From Parabacteroides sp. FAFU027 (lineage in GTDB: Bacteria > Bacteroidota > Bacteroidia > Bacteroidales > UBA7332): a DNA stretch of 64,000 bases. Within the stretch, counting starts at the first letter, position 1, and the number at the start of each line of letters is the position of its first letter. The stretch covers positions 62,001 through 126,000 of the forward strand of contig NZ_JAKZKV010000013.1 of assembly GCF_022808675.1 (NCBI RefSeq), read 5' to 3'. Shown piece after piece: positions 1 through 8,834 of the stretch. The notes beneath the pieces are model-generated. The model was not told the DNA's origin and did not search any database. It saw nothing but the letters and a program-made list of their open reading frames with translations. The position numbers and the translations under genes are program-made.

Positions 1-1930
1 GTGAGGCAAGAATACGATAATCCAACTCACCTACAGTAACCAGAATCGGCGTATCCCATTTATCCACAAACTTATGGGGAGAATTGGCAAACGAACGCTG
101 GGCCGTAGCATTATTTTTATCCCAGAACGGACCGCCCAAATCCCAGTTGGCAAACCACGACTCCTCAGTCTCAAGATACTGCTGTTCCAGATTGAAAATA
201 CCGGCATGTGCGATAAAGGCTTTGAAACGTTTGTTGTGGTGTCCCGCTAACCAGTAAACAGAAAATCCTCCGTAGCTAGCTCCGACCGCACCAAGCTTAT
301 CTTTATTGACAAACGGCTCATTAGCCACAGCATCAATGGCAGATAGGTAATCCTTCATGTTTTGGCCACCGTAATCCCCGCTGATTTGTTCGTTCCATTC
401 CTGACCGAAACCAGGTAATCCGCGGCGATTAGGCGCAACCACAATATAACCGTTGGCTGCCATCAATTGCATATTCCATCGGTAAGAGAATAACTGACTC
501 ACGGTACTTTGCGGCCCTCCCTGGCAATAGAGAATGGCCGGATATTTCTTTTTCGGGTCAAAATGAGGTGGATAAATCACCCAGGTCAGCATCTTTTGAT
601 TATCGGTAGTCGTAATCCATCGCTCCTCCACTTTGCCCATCGTAAGTTGGTCGAGAATCTCCTTATTCTCAAAGCTCAATTCTTTAGTTACACCGGTTGC
701 CGGATCCACAGAATATACCTCATTGGGCTTCGACATCGAATGGCGCAACGCCACCAGCGTACCATTCGCCTGTTTCACCTCCTCAAAGTCATATTGTCCT
801 ATGGTTACCTGACGAATCGCGCAATTTGCCCCATCGACATGGAAAATATGCGTGACGCCCAGTTTACAGGCAATCATCCAGAAAGCTTTGCCATCCGGTG
901 TCCACTCAAAGGCATCACAATTGTAATCAAATGCCGAGGTCAGGTCACTTTTTGCACGGGTAGCCAGCTCCATCACCATCAGACGCTTCTTATCCGACTC
1001 GTAACCGTCTCGCTCCATACTAATCCAGGCAATGCTTTTCCCATCTGGCGAAAACTGCGGATTGGTATCGTAACCCATCATCCCTTCGGTGAGGTTTTCG
1101 GTCTTTTTTGATTCCAGATGGTACAGGTAAATGTCGGTATTGGTGGAAATGGCGTAATCTTTACCCTTCTTTTTACGGGAAGAATAGGCAACCGATTTGC
1201 TATTGGGGCTCCAACAGAGGTTGGCGATATCGGCATCGGGTTTGGTGGGGCATTCGTATGGTTCACCGGCCATGATGTCGGTGATATTTGTCAGTTTACC
1301 ATCCACAATATCAGCCACGAAAGGATGGGGAATCGTTTCCACCCATTCATCCCAATGCTTGTACATCAGATCATCAATCACACGCCCTTTGGCTTCAGGC
1401 AGGTCAGGATAAATATCGGAAGCGCGTTCGCCGTACTTCACCTGGCTGATAAAAAGCACCTTTTTCCCATCGGGTGAATAGATAAAGGCATCTATATCCT
1501 TTTCGTATTCGCTGATTTGCTTGCGGTCGTTGCCGTCGGCATTCATCTCCCAGATTTGGGAAGAGCCGCTTTCCGCCGAAAGGAAGGCAATCTTTTTTCC
1601 GCCATCTATCCAGCGGGCATTATTTTCACTTTTGGGACTTTCGGTGATTTGCATCTTTTCACTGCCATCTGCATTGATGGTAAAAAGCTCGCGGTTGCTC
1701 TTGTTTTTATGAATACTGATGTAGGAAACACCATACAGGAGCTTTCTGCCGTCGGGTGATACCTGCAAATCGGTAATTCGTCCGAAGCTGTTCAGGACTT
1801 CAGGGGTCATTAACCCATTTTCGATTTTGGGACTATTCTTGCCGATGATTTCGCCATCACCGTTTTTATTTCCGTTACAAGCCGTAACGGCTAAGGTTGC
1901 AGCCATAATACAAACGTTGATTTTATTCAT
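1..1930 (-). CDS. S9-family prolyl oligopeptidase-type lipoprotein, C-terminus cut by window edge
   Basis: About 643 codons are visible, read from an ATG at 1930 down to the window edge. The N-terminus is a lipoprotein signal with lipobox VTAC and acylated Cys18, so the protein should sit on the envelope. The middle has TolB/PD40-type propeller repeats (several SPDGK motifs). It is followed by an alpha/beta-hydrolase domain with the nucleophile motif GASYGG (Ser552) and the acidic-residue region GELDYRI just before the edge. The catalytic His lies outside the window. S9 enzymes of this layout are dipeptidyl or acylaminoacyl peptidases that cleave oligopeptides; the exact specificity cannot be read here. 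No close partner gene is visible. Confidence 0.9.
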   Translation of the reverse strand, partial: MNKINVCIMAATLAVTACNGNKNGDGEIIGKNSPKIENGLMTPEVLNSFGRITDLQVSPDGRKLLYGVSYISIHKNKSNRELFTINADGSEKMQITESPKSENNARWIDGGKKIAFLSAESGSSQIWEMNADGNDRKQISEYEKDIDAFIYSPDGKKVLFISQVKYGERASDIYPDLPEAKGRVIDDLMYKHWDEWVETIPHPFVADIVDGKLTNITDIMAGEPYECPTKPDADIANLCWSPNSKSVAYSSRKKKGKDYAISTNTDIYLYHLESKKTENLTEGMMGYDTNPQFSPDGKSIAWISMERDGYESDKKRLMVMELATRAKSDLTSAFDYNCDAFEWTPDGKAFWMIACKLGVTHIFHVDGANCAIRQVTIGQYDFEEVKQANGTLVALRHSMSKPNEVYSVDPATGVTKELSFENKEILDQLTMGKVEERWITTTDNQKMLTWVIYPPHFDPKKKYPAILYCQGGPQSTVSQLFSYRWNMQLMAANGYIVVAPNRRGLPGFGQEWNEQISGDYGGQNMKDYLSAIDAVANEPFVNKDKLGAVGASYGGFSVYWLAGHHNKRFKAFIAHAGIFNLEQQYLETEESWFANWDLGGPFWDKNNATAQRSFANSPHKFVDKWDTPILVTVGELDYRILAS

Positions 1931-2039
1931 AATTTCCACTGTAAAATGTTGGAGTGCTGAAATTAGCAAATTTGAATCAGGTGAGCAAATAAACGGAGCG
2001 AAAGGAGCAAAATGAGAAGTAATGTATTAAAAAAAACAG

Positions 2040-2159
2040 GAACCTCTATAAACGAGAAAAGGTTGTCATCCCGACAACCTCAACCTTTTTGTTAACCTTA
2101 AATCTAATACCATGAAAAACATTACAAAGGTAAAGCATTTTTCTCTCCATCCAAATTAA
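2040..2159 (+). other. Hairpin followed by a 15-codon ORF: candidate leader or attenuator
   Basis: In the 338-base gap between the peptidase start and engB there is a perfect stem AGGTTGTC / GACAACCT (2060-2067 and 2073-2080) with a 5-base loop, then a T-rich stretch. After it comes an ATG at 2112 opening a 15-codon frame (MKNITKVKHFSLHPN) that ends at 2159. No gene follows on this strand, so a leader without a downstream gene, a terminator, or a small RNA are all possible. The arrangement is seen in the sequence; the function is not known. The rest of the gap shows nothing else. Confidence 0.35.
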
Positions 2160-2268
2160 ATGTACAAGAAACACTTAACATTTAATCCTATTTAACCCAG
2201 CAAGTTATAGCGATACAGTTATTCACAATACAAGCTGGTTATTCTTAAAATATTTAGCGCTAGGAGTC

Positions 2269-2871
2269 CTATTTCCTTACCTCCCGGATAACCGATTCGA
2301 TGTATCCCAACACCTCTTCTTTGCCCAAACGATGCTCTGAAGATGTTTCGAACATCAGAGGAAGCTCTTCCCAGTTTTCGAGCAATTTTTGCTCAAACAG
2401 ATGGCGGTTTGAGGTCAGTTTACCCTTACCGATTTTATCGATTTTGGTAAATATAATGCAGAATGGAACACCGTTCTCTCCCAGCCACTCAATGAATTCG
2501 AGGTCAATCTGTTGCGGTTCGAGACGGGAATCAATCAGCACGAATAAGCAGGTCAGTTGCATACGTTCCTGAATGTAATTCTCGATAACGGTCCGAATCT
2601 GCTCGCGCCCCTCTTTCCCGCGGCGGGCATAACCATATCCCGGAAGGTCCACCAGATACCAGTCATTATTGATAATGAAGTGGTTAACCAGCATGGTTTT
2701 ACCCGGTGTGGATGATGTCATGGCCAAACCTTTTCGGTTGGTCAGCATATTAATAAGCGATGATTTTCCCACGTTGGAACGCCCGATAAAGGCAAATTCC
2801 GGCATTGTGCCTTCGGGGCATTTTCTCACATCGGTATTACTAACTAAGAATTGTGCGTCTTTGATAATCAT
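2269..2871 (-). CDS. engB: Ribosome-biogenesis GTP-binding protein EngB/YsxC (YihA)
   Basis: This is a 200-residue TRAFAC GTPase with the full G-motif set: G1 GRSNVGKS (30-37), G3 DLPGYG (75-80), G4 TKID (142-145) and G5 SSE (177-179). The family helps mature the large ribosomal subunit, and length and motifs are typical. The start ATG at 2871 lies inside the end of the upstream symporter gene (32-base overlap). It is supported because the family N-terminus aligns from this Met, with the G1 motif about 30 residues in. The overlap suggests translational coupling to the symporter, although the two functions are unrelated. Confidence 0.97.
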   Translation of the reverse strand: MIIKDAQFLVSNTDVRKCPEGTMPEFAFIGRSNVGKSSLINMLTNRKGLAMTSSTPGKTMLVNHFIINNDWYLVDLPGYGYARRGKEGREQIRTVIENYIQERMQLTCLFVLIDSRLEPQQIDLEFIEWLGENGVPFCIIFTKIDKIGKGKLTSNRHLFEQKLLENWEELPLMFETSSEHRLGKEEVLGYIESVIREVRK

Positions 2872-4303
2872 AAGAAAATAACATTAGTCCAGTGAATGTA
2901 ATTAATCCGTTAATCATCAGCAACTCGTAACCGAATTTGTATCCGGTATATGCCGTCACCAATGTATCAATCAGATAGGTAATAAATGGAGAAATCACGC
3001 AAATGTACGGCGTAAAGCGGTCGCGCGTATCCCTCCGGGTAAATAATCCGAACACATACAAGCCCAGCAATGGCCCGTAGGTGTAAGAAGCAATCGTGTA
3101 AATGGCATCAATCACACTTTTGCTATTCAGTTCTTTAAAAATCAAAATAATAACAACTACCAGCGCTGTAATGAATAGGTGCGAACGGATACGGATTTTC
3201 TTTGCTTTTTCGGCATGATACTTCTCTACATTAAGGATATCAATACAGAATGAAGTGGTCAGCGCCGTAATCGCGGAATCCGCACTGGCAAACGATGCCG
3301 CAATTATACCGATGGTAAAGAAAATCAAAACCGGAGTTCCCAACATGCCGTTTGTGGCAAACATCGGCAGGATTCCATCACCCGATTCGGGCAAAACAGT
3401 TCCGGTTTGTTGAGCCAATACCAGCAGCAAAACGCCCAGGGTCAGGAATAAGAGATTGACCGGAATAAAAGCAAATCCGTAGCAATACATGTTCTTTTTG
3501 GCCTCTTTCAGGCTTTTACAGGTGAGGTTCTTCTGCATCATATCCTGGTCAAGACCGGTCATAACGATGGTGATAAATATCCCGCTGAAAAACTGTTTGA
3601 AGAAATTCTGTTTGGATTGCCAGTCATCAAACACAAAGATTCGCGAATGGGCATGGTCTTTAACGGTATTTATTACCCCGGTAAAATCCAAATCGAGATG
3701 GGTGGAAATCTGGCGAATCAACAACACCAGCATCGTCACCATACAGATTGCCTGAAAAGTATCGGTCCAGATAATTGTCTTGATTCCGCTACGAAATGTG
3801 TAAAGGAAAATCAGTAACAATGTAATCGCCACATTGACCACAAACGGGATTCCCCACGGATCAAACACAAAGGTCTGCAATATCAACGCCACCAGATAGA
3901 GCCTTACCGCCGCCCCGATAGTACGTGACAACAGAAAAAAAGAAGCTCCCGTCTTATAGGCCCTGAAACCAATTCGCTGGAACAGATAACCGTATATGGA
4001 AGTCAGGTTCAGCCGGTAGTAAAGTGGTAATAAGACATTGGCAATCAACAGGTAGCCCACAAAAAAACCCAACACCGTCTGCATATAAGTCATGTCGATG
4101 TTGCGAACCATCCCCGGAACGGAAATAAACGTCACACCCGACAGCGAAGTACCAATCATCCCGAAAGCCACAATGTACCACGGCGACTCTTTATCTCCGG
4201 AAAAGAAGGTCCGGTTGCTCCCCTTTTTCCCTACTATAACTGAGGTGGTGAGCAAAACGGCAAAATAGATGGCAATAATGGAAAGAATCAGCGTTCCTGA
4301 CAT
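2840..4303 (-). CDS. Sodium:solute symporter (SSS/SLC5 family)
   Basis: A 487-residue, strongly hydrophobic protein with about 13 predicted membrane helices, beginning [20 protein letters not shown]. The early segment [17 protein letters not shown] is the conserved helix-1/2 region of SSS symporters, which couple sodium entry to uptake of sugars, amino acids, sialic acid or similar solutes. The substrate cannot be read from sequence. The 3' end overlaps engB by 32 bases in another frame, so the two are probably co-transcribed. I saw no clear TAnnTTTG box in the first 150 bases upstream. Confidence 0.92.
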   Translation of the reverse strand: MSGTLILSIIAIYFAVLLTTSVIVGKKGSNRTFFSGDKESPWYIVAFGMIGTSLSGVTFISVPGMVRNIDMTYMQTVLGFFVGYLLIANVLLPLYYRLNLTSIYGYLFQRIGFRAYKTGASFFLLSRTIGAAVRLYLVALILQTFVFDPWGIPFVVNVAITLLLIFLYTFRSGIKTIIWTDTFQAICMVTMLVLLIRQISTHLDLDFTGVINTVKDHAHSRIFVFDDWQSKQNFFKQFFSGIFITIVMTGLDQDMMQKNLTCKSLKEAKKNMYCYGFAFIPVNLLFLTLGVLLLVLAQQTGTVLPESGDGILPMFATNGMLGTPVLIFFTIGIIAASFASADSAITALTTSFCIDILNVEKYHAEKAKKIRIRSHLFITALVVVIILIFKELNSKSVIDAIYTIASYTYGPLLGLYVFGLFTRRDTRDRFTPYICVISPFITYLIDTLVTAYTGYKFGYELLMINGLITFTGLMLFSYDYQRRTILS

Positions 4304-4447
4304 GAAGTAAAGGATTTACAGACTGAAAAAAAGATGGTCTAAAAGAGCGCAAACCTGACAGGTGGGGTGTCAAAAATGTTGATGTTTGTAAATGTATTTT
4401 CGTTCCCAAAACCTCCAATGGATGTGTTTTGCACAAAAGATAGCGTT

Positions 4448-4552
4448 GTCATCCCGCACTTGATGCGGGATCTCTCAGTCAGATAATGACTCTGTTACGA
4501 GCAAAATGGAATATTCTGCGGTTTTGAGATCCCGTGTCAAGCACGGGATGAC
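4448..4552. repeat. 105-bp element with 27-bp inverted ends that are each a hairpin
   Basis: In the 389-base gap upstream of the symporter, positions 4448-4474 and 4526-4552 are inverted copies of each other. Each arm is itself a stem-loop: CCCGCA-CTTGA-TGCGGG on the left and CCCGTG-TCAAG-CACGGG on the right, flanked by GTCAT and GATCTC. The arms differ in the stem, but the changes are paired so both hairpins survive. This is the pattern of a REP-type doublet or a miniature non-autonomous element. The rest of the gap holds nothing recognisable. Confidence 0.75.
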
Positions 4553-4692
4553 AGTGCGAAGATTCGCTCACTTTAAAAAAATAGAACGAAGTTATTTTTA
4601 TCAACACCTTTGATTTTTGCCCCCCTACACAAAGTTTAGATTTAACACGGAAAATGTGAATATACAATCCGCGATATTTCAAATAAATGCAA

Positions 4693-5067
4693 TTATCTCT
4701 TTGCCGGAACAATCTCCACCCAGTATCCATCGGGGTCTTCGATAAAATAGATGCCCATCGCTTCATTGATAAAGCATACACAATCCATCTCCCTGTGTTT
4801 TTTCAACGCTGCTTCGTAGTCTTCGGTTGTTAGAGCCAAATGAAATTCATTGTCTCCCAACTCGTATGGTTTCTCCCAGTCGCGCAACCAGGTCAATTCA
4901 AGTTTGTGCGCTGTATTTCCATCAGAAAGGAATACGATGATATAACTGCCATCAGCCGCCTCTTTGCGTCTTACTTCGGTCAGACCCAGAGCTTCATTGT
5001 AAAACTTCAGACTTTTCTCCAGGTCAAAAACATTGATATTATTATGGTTAAATGAAAATGCACCCAT
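4693..5067 (-). CDS. VOC-family protein, glyoxalase I-like (lactoylglutathione lyase)
   Basis: A 124-residue single-domain vicinal-oxygen-chelate protein. The four metal ligands expected of glyoxalase I are in place: His8, Glu57, His76 and Glu118 (in WVEIVP). Glyoxalase I isomerises the hemithioacetal of methylglyoxal and a thiol to a lactoyl-thioester. Which thiol this organism uses is not evident. The C-terminal segment IEDPDGYWVEI is typical of the family. It is a monocistronic gene with a TACCTTTG box on its strand at 5108-5115, about 40 bases before the ATG. Fosfomycin-resistance-type or other VOC roles are less likely given the ligand spacing. Confidence 0.85.
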   Translation of the reverse strand: MGAFSFNHNNINVFDLEKSLKFYNEALGLTEVRRKEAADGSYIIVFLSDGNTAHKLELTWLRDWEKPYELGDNEFHLALTTEDYEAALKKHREMDCVCFINEAMGIYFIEDPDGYWVEIVPAKR

Positions 5068-5107
5068 CGTAAAATGAATTTATGTTCGACAATTGTTTAA
5101 GCGAACA

Positions 5108-5115
5108 CAAAGGTA
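5108..5115 (-). promoter_or_regulatory. -7 promoter box of the glyoxalase-like gene
   Basis: TACCTTTG on the minus strand matches the Bacteroidota consensus TAnnTTTG and would place transcription start about 34 bases before the ATG at 5067. Confidence 0.55.
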
Positions 5116-5153
5116 ATCAATTTCAGGCAAGGAATGAGTATGGTTTGAAAAGC

Positions 5154-5186
5154 AAAAGGAGAATGACGAACTGCCATTCTCCTTTT
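5154..5186 (-). terminator. Hairpin terminator after the four-module sulfur gene
   Basis: The arms AAAAGGAGAATG / CATTCTCCTTTT form a strong stem just past the stop at 5212. The A/T-rich arms give a T run on either strand, so it may work in both directions. Confidence 0.7.
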
Positions 5187-5211
5187 GAATATTTATCAAT
5201 GAGCCTGTTGT

Positions 5212-7644
5212 TTAGATAAACAGGTTGACATTAGAATCTTCAGCACGTTCCAGATAGGTAGCCACACCACCAATCTGAACCCCGTCAATCAGTTCCTCAG
5301 CCTTGATGCCCATCACGTCCATCGACATCTGGCAGGCAATCAGTTCCACACCATTAGCTATCGCCTGCTGCATAAGCGTTTCAAGACTTTCTACCTGTTT
5401 GCTTTTCATCACCCAGCGAATCATTCTCGGACCTATTCCGGCCATTTGCATTTGGGAAAGCCCTAACGCTTTGCTGCTTCCCGGCAACATCATGCCAAAC
5501 ATCTTCTCTATCAATGTTTTCTTCACCGGTGCCTGTTTGCGGATTACGCTCAATCCCCAGAAGGTAAAGAAGAGCGAAACCTTTTTACCTGTCGATGCCG
5601 CACCATTGGCAATAATAAACGTAGCCAGCGCCTTATCCAGGTCATTACTGAATACAATCATCGTCTTACCATCATTAGCCGCTTTAGTCGCCTCTTTCGA
5701 TTTCGGCATTGCCTTTTCAATCACAGCACGGATGATACCGCTTTTTTGCTCCAATGCAATTACCTTGTTGCCGGTAATATTCGCCCAGGACTGAGAATCC
5801 TTCAAGAAGCCCTGGTCTGTAGCCAGAATTTCCGCTCTTTCCCCGACATGAAGCTCATCGAAAGTAGATTTCAGTTTCATAATCGGACCCGGACATTGCA
5901 GGCCACAAGCATCCACCTTGATAGTTTTAGCATGCTTTATCTCCTGCTGGGTATCGGTATCCACTTCCGGTTCCTGATGCTCGGCGGTTTCCGGTGTCGT
6001 AACCGCAGCATCGTAGGTCTTATATCCTCCTGAAAGATTTACCACATTTGTAAATCCATTTTGCAAAAGGATTCTTGTTGCGATATAACCACGCAGACCC
6101 ACTGCACAGTAAATCACGATGCGCTGAGTCTTTGACAGTTTATCCAGATGGGTACGAAGTTCATCCAGAGGAATATTTACCGAACCGGGAATGCTACCCA
6201 ACTCATTTTCGGCTTTTGTACGTACATCAAGCAAGATGCTGCCTGCTTTTTTCTCATTCTCGATTTCATCCCAATGGCAAATCTGCATTCGACCAGACAG
6301 AATATTTTCAGCGGTAAAACCAGCCATATTCACCGGGTCTTTGGCTGATGAATAAGGAGGAGCATAAGCGTGCTCAATCTCCATCAAGTCATAGATGGTA
6401 CCGCTTTTACCCAACAGGGTAGCCACCATATCAATGCGTTTATCCACCCCATCGTGTCCCACAATCTGTGCACCAAACAACTTTCCGTCAGTCGGACTGA
6501 AGGTAATCTTGACACTCATTGGAATCGCTCCGGGATAATAACCGGCATGAGAAGCCGAGTGAGTAGTCGATTCAATATAAGGAATATTGTTCTTTTTCAG
6601 AAGTTTTGCCGATGCACCGGTAGCGGCTACAGTCAGGTCAAATACCTTAGCGATTGCTGTCGAAATAGAACCGTTGAATTTGTGCTTATTACCGTACAAC
6701 AAGTTATCCGCACAGATACGGGCCTGCTTATTGGCTGGTCCGGCCAGATAAGGCAGTGACGCTTTTCCGGTAATCGGGTTGATGGTTTCCACAGCATCCC
6801 CTACCGCATAGATGTCAGCATCGGAAGTCTGCATATATTCATTTACCCAGATGCCCTGTGTTTCGCCCAGTTTCAGGTCGGATTCCCTGGCCAGTTTGGT
6901 TTCGGGACGGACACCGATGGATAGAATCACCAGGTCGGCAGTCAGCTCCTTTTTACTTTTCAGCATTACTTTCAGCCCTTTTCCGGCAGGCTCGAATGCT
7001 TCCACCGCTTCATTGAGAAACAGCTCCACACCATGCGAACTCAGGTGGTGGTGTACGATAGCCGCCATCGGGAAATCAATCGGTGTCATCACCTGCGGAG
7101 CCATCTCCACGATTGACACCTTAATCCCCAACTGGTGCAGATTTTCCGCCATTTCCAGTCCGATAAATCCGGCTCCAACCACCACAGCGTTTTTCACCTT
7201 ATTATCACGAATGTAGTTTTTGATGCGGTCGGTATCAGGTACATTACGCAGAGTCAGAATACCGTTCAGGTCAATACCCCGCAACGGCGGACGCACCGGT
7301 TCGGCTCCCGGTGAAAGAATTAGTTTATCATAAGTTTCGGTGTAAACCTCTTCATTATCATGATTAACCACCGATACGGTTTTGGCTTCACGGTCAATGC
7401 TGAGCACTTCGCTATTTACGCGAACTTCCATATTGAAGCGCTTACCAAACGATTCCGGAGTCTGGAGAAAAAGCTTTTCACGCTCATTAATCGTATCACC
7501 AATGTAATAAGGCAATCCGCAATTGGCATACGAAATATAATTCCCTTTTTCAAACATGATTATCTCGGCGGTCTCATTCATACGCCGAAGTCTGGCTGCC
7601 GCAGAAGCTCCTCCGGCCACGCCTCCTACTATGACTATTTTCAT
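5212..7644 (-). CDS. Four-module fusion: CoA-disulfide reductase-like flavoprotein, rhodanese, TusA, DsrE2
   Basis: An 810-residue protein. Residues 1-450 are a pyridine-nucleotide-disulfide oxidoreductase of the CoA-disulfide/persulfide reductase type: FAD motif GGVAGGASAA, single redox Cys42 in YANCGLPYY, NAD motif GAGFIGLE (157-164) and a second FAD motif ending in AVGDA. Residues about 465-550 are a rhodanese with active Cys513. Residues about 573-645 are a TusA domain with CPGP (Cys584). Residues about 660-810 are a DsrE2-type domain with Cys771 in ACQMSMDVMG. All four modules keep their Cys, so persulfide sulfur could pass along one chain. Physiological direction (CoA reduction, persulfide reduction or sulfur delivery) is inferred only. 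The gene is monocistronic. Confidence 0.93.
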   Translation of the reverse strand: MKIVIVGGVAGGASAAARLRRMNETAEIIMFEKGNYISYANCGLPYYIGDTINEREKLFLQTPESFGKRFNMEVRVNSEVLSIDREAKTVSVVNHDNEEVYTETYDKLILSPGAEPVRPPLRGIDLNGILTLRNVPDTDRIKNYIRDNKVKNAVVVGAGFIGLEMAENLHQLGIKVSIVEMAPQVMTPIDFPMAAIVHHHLSSHGVELFLNEAVEAFEPAGKGLKVMLKSKKELTADLVILSIGVRPETKLARESDLKLGETQGIWVNEYMQTSDADIYAVGDAVETINPITGKASLPYLAGPANKQARICADNLLYGNKHKFNGSISTAIAKVFDLTVAATGASAKLLKKNNIPYIESTTHSASHAGYYPGAIPMSVKITFSPTDGKLFGAQIVGHDGVDKRIDMVATLLGKSGTIYDLMEIEHAYAPPYSSAKDPVNMAGFTAENILSGRMQICHWDEIENEKKAGSILLDVRTKAENELGSIPGSVNIPLDELRTHLDKLSKTQRIVIYCAVGLRGYIATRILLQNGFTNVVNLSGGYKTYDAAVTTPETAEHQEPEVDTDTQQEIKHAKTIKVDACGLQCPGPIMKLKSTFDELHVGERAEILATDQGFLKDSQSWANITGNKVIALEQKSGIIRAVIEKAMPKSKEATKAANDGKTMIVFSNDLDKALATFIIANGAASTGKKVSLFFTFWGLSVIRKQAPVKKTLIEKMFGMMLPGSSKALGLSQMQMAGIGPRMIRWVMKSKQVESLETLMQQAIANGVELIACQMSMDVMGIKAEELIDGVQIGGVATYLERAEDSNVNLFI

Positions 7645-7684
7645 CTAAAGTTGGTTTTGAAAAGTGATGTTTCTAAATTTGCCA

Positions 7685-7692
7685 CAAAGGTA
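7685..7692 (-). promoter_or_regulatory. -7 promoter box of the four-module sulfur gene
   Basis: TACCTTTG on the minus strand, about 41 bases upstream of the ATG at 7644; it matches TAnnTTTG. Confidence 0.55.
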
Positions 7693-7735
7693 TAATAATT
7701 ACACATTATATAAGCATGTATTTATATTACTAAGT

Positions 7736-7771
7736 AAAAAAAATGCCACTAAGCTATTCTGCAAAGTGGCA
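7736..7771 (-). terminator. Rho-independent terminator downstream of the glycosyltransferase
   Basis: On the minus strand a stem TGCCACT / AGTGGCA (7765-7771 and 7744-7750) is followed by eight T. It lies beyond the palindromic element that follows the glycosyltransferase stop, so that element would be transcribed before termination. Confidence 0.75.
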
Positions 7772-7785
7772 ATATAATGTAACTA

Positions 7786-7982
7786 AGAGCCTGTTTAAAT
7801 TTTATTGCGATACTTTTTTAGGACTATTTTGAGGTAGATTTTTGGCTTTTATTTCGCAGATTTAGCGGGCTAAATCAAGAAAGAAAAGTGAAAAATATGC
7901 CCAAAAGAGACTAAAAAAGGAGCAAAGAAAGGAGGCTCTTCTCCTTTATGAAAAATGTTTCGGTAAAATTCAAACAGGCTCT
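7786..7982. repeat. 197-bp near-palindromic element with 19-bp terminal inverted repeats
   Basis: The ends AGAGCCTGTTTAAATTTTA (7786-7804) and its inverted partner at 7964-7982 differ at one base. The arms remain complementary over much of their length and meet at GATTTAG-CGGG-CTAAATC (7859-7876). The right arm has an extra side hairpin (AAAGGAG / CTCCTTT). The element starts one base after the glycosyltransferase stop codon. I know similar sequences as dispersed repeats in Bacteroidales genomes from memory only. No ORF and no transposase are present. Confidence 0.75.
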
Positions 7983-7984
7983 AA

Positions 7985-8722
7985 TTATTTCTGAGGATAT
8001 TTCTTAAACAGGCTCCACCATTTGAGCTTCAAAACGCCTAAAACAGCTTCACTGAAAATACCGCCGTTCATCTTGGAAACACCCAATTCGCGGTTGATAA
8101 AAATGATAGGCACCTCTTTCAGGGTAAATCCGCATTTGAAAGCGGTAAATTTCATTTCAATCTGGAAAGCGTAGCCTTTGAAGTGGATTTTATCCAGATT
8201 GATAGTCTCCAACACCTTGCGGCGGTAGCATTTAAATCCGGCAGTGGTATCAGCGATTTGAAGACCGGTTACGTAACGAACATATTTAGAAGCAAAATAA
8301 GACATCAACACTCGTCCGATCGGCCAGTTGACCACATTCACACCGGTAATGTAACGTGAACCGATAGCGACATCAGCACCATCTTTACATGCGTCATGAA
8401 GCTTTATCAGATCATTCGGATTGTGAGAGAAGTCGGCGTCCATCTCGAAAATGTATTCATACTTCTTTTCAATCGCCCATTTGAATCCACAAATGTAAGC
8501 GGTACCCAGCCCCAGTTTTCCTTTACGCTCAATAATGAAAAGGCGGTCAGTAAATTCGCCCTGAAGCTTTTTCACAACATTGGCCGTTCCGTCGGGAGAA
8601 CCGTCATCTATAATCAATAAATCGAAAGGGTGGCTTTGACTGAATACGGCACGAATAATATTCTCAATATTCTCGAGCTCGTTATAGGTAGGAATAATTA
8701 CAATGCTATCGCTCATACTCAT
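7985..8722 (-). CDS. Polyprenol monophosphomannose synthase-like glycosyltransferase (GT2, DPM1 type)
   Basis: A 245-residue GT-A fold enzyme with IPTYNE at the N-terminus, nucleotide-binding DDGSPDGT (39-46), the metal-binding DAD (95-97) and a GSRY segment near 121. There are no C-terminal membrane helices, as in the short DPM1 class. The family moves mannose (or another sugar) from GDP/UDP-sugar to a polyprenyl phosphate on the inner membrane face, supplying lipid-linked donors for protein or glycan mannosylation. The start could be Met1 or Met3. It is divergent from mfd; the 5' ends are only about 110 bases apart. Confidence 0.92.
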   Translation of the reverse strand: MSMSDSIVIIPTYNELENIENIIRAVFSQSHPFDLLIIDDGSPDGTANVVKKLQGEFTDRLFIIERKGKLGLGTAYICGFKWAIEKKYEYIFEMDADFSHNPNDLIKLHDACKDGADVAIGSRYITGVNVVNWPIGRVLMSYFASKYVRYVTGLQIADTTAGFKCYRRKVLETINLDKIHFKGYAFQIEMKFTAFKCGFTLKEVPIIFINRELGVSKMNGGIFSEAVLGVLKLKWWSLFKKYPQK

Positions 8723-8797
8723 TTTAAAATCAGGTCAAAAATAACAATATAAATTGATTTGGGCGGACGAAGCGGCTATTAATAATCTGAAAAAAGC

Positions 8798-8805
8798 TAA
8801 TTTTG
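8798..8805 (+). promoter_or_regulatory. -7 promoter box that sets the mfd start
   Basis: TAATTTTG matches TAnnTTTG. It lies inside the longest possible mfd reading frame, which opens with TTG at 8754, so that upstream start would precede the transcript. Transcription would begin near 8812 and favours the TTG at 8835. A clear -33 element is not visible. Confidence 0.5.
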
Positions 8806-8834
8806 CAGCTATCGACAGACTAAATCAATTCATT

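Noticed and set aside
509-1477. Plus-strand ORFs of 119-200 residues at the left end
   Set aside because: They are antisense to the S9 peptidase, whose propeller and Ser motif are clear on the minus strand.
4479-4781. 100-residue minus-strand ORF
   Set aside because: It runs through the inverted-repeat element and overlaps the glyoxalase gene out of frame.
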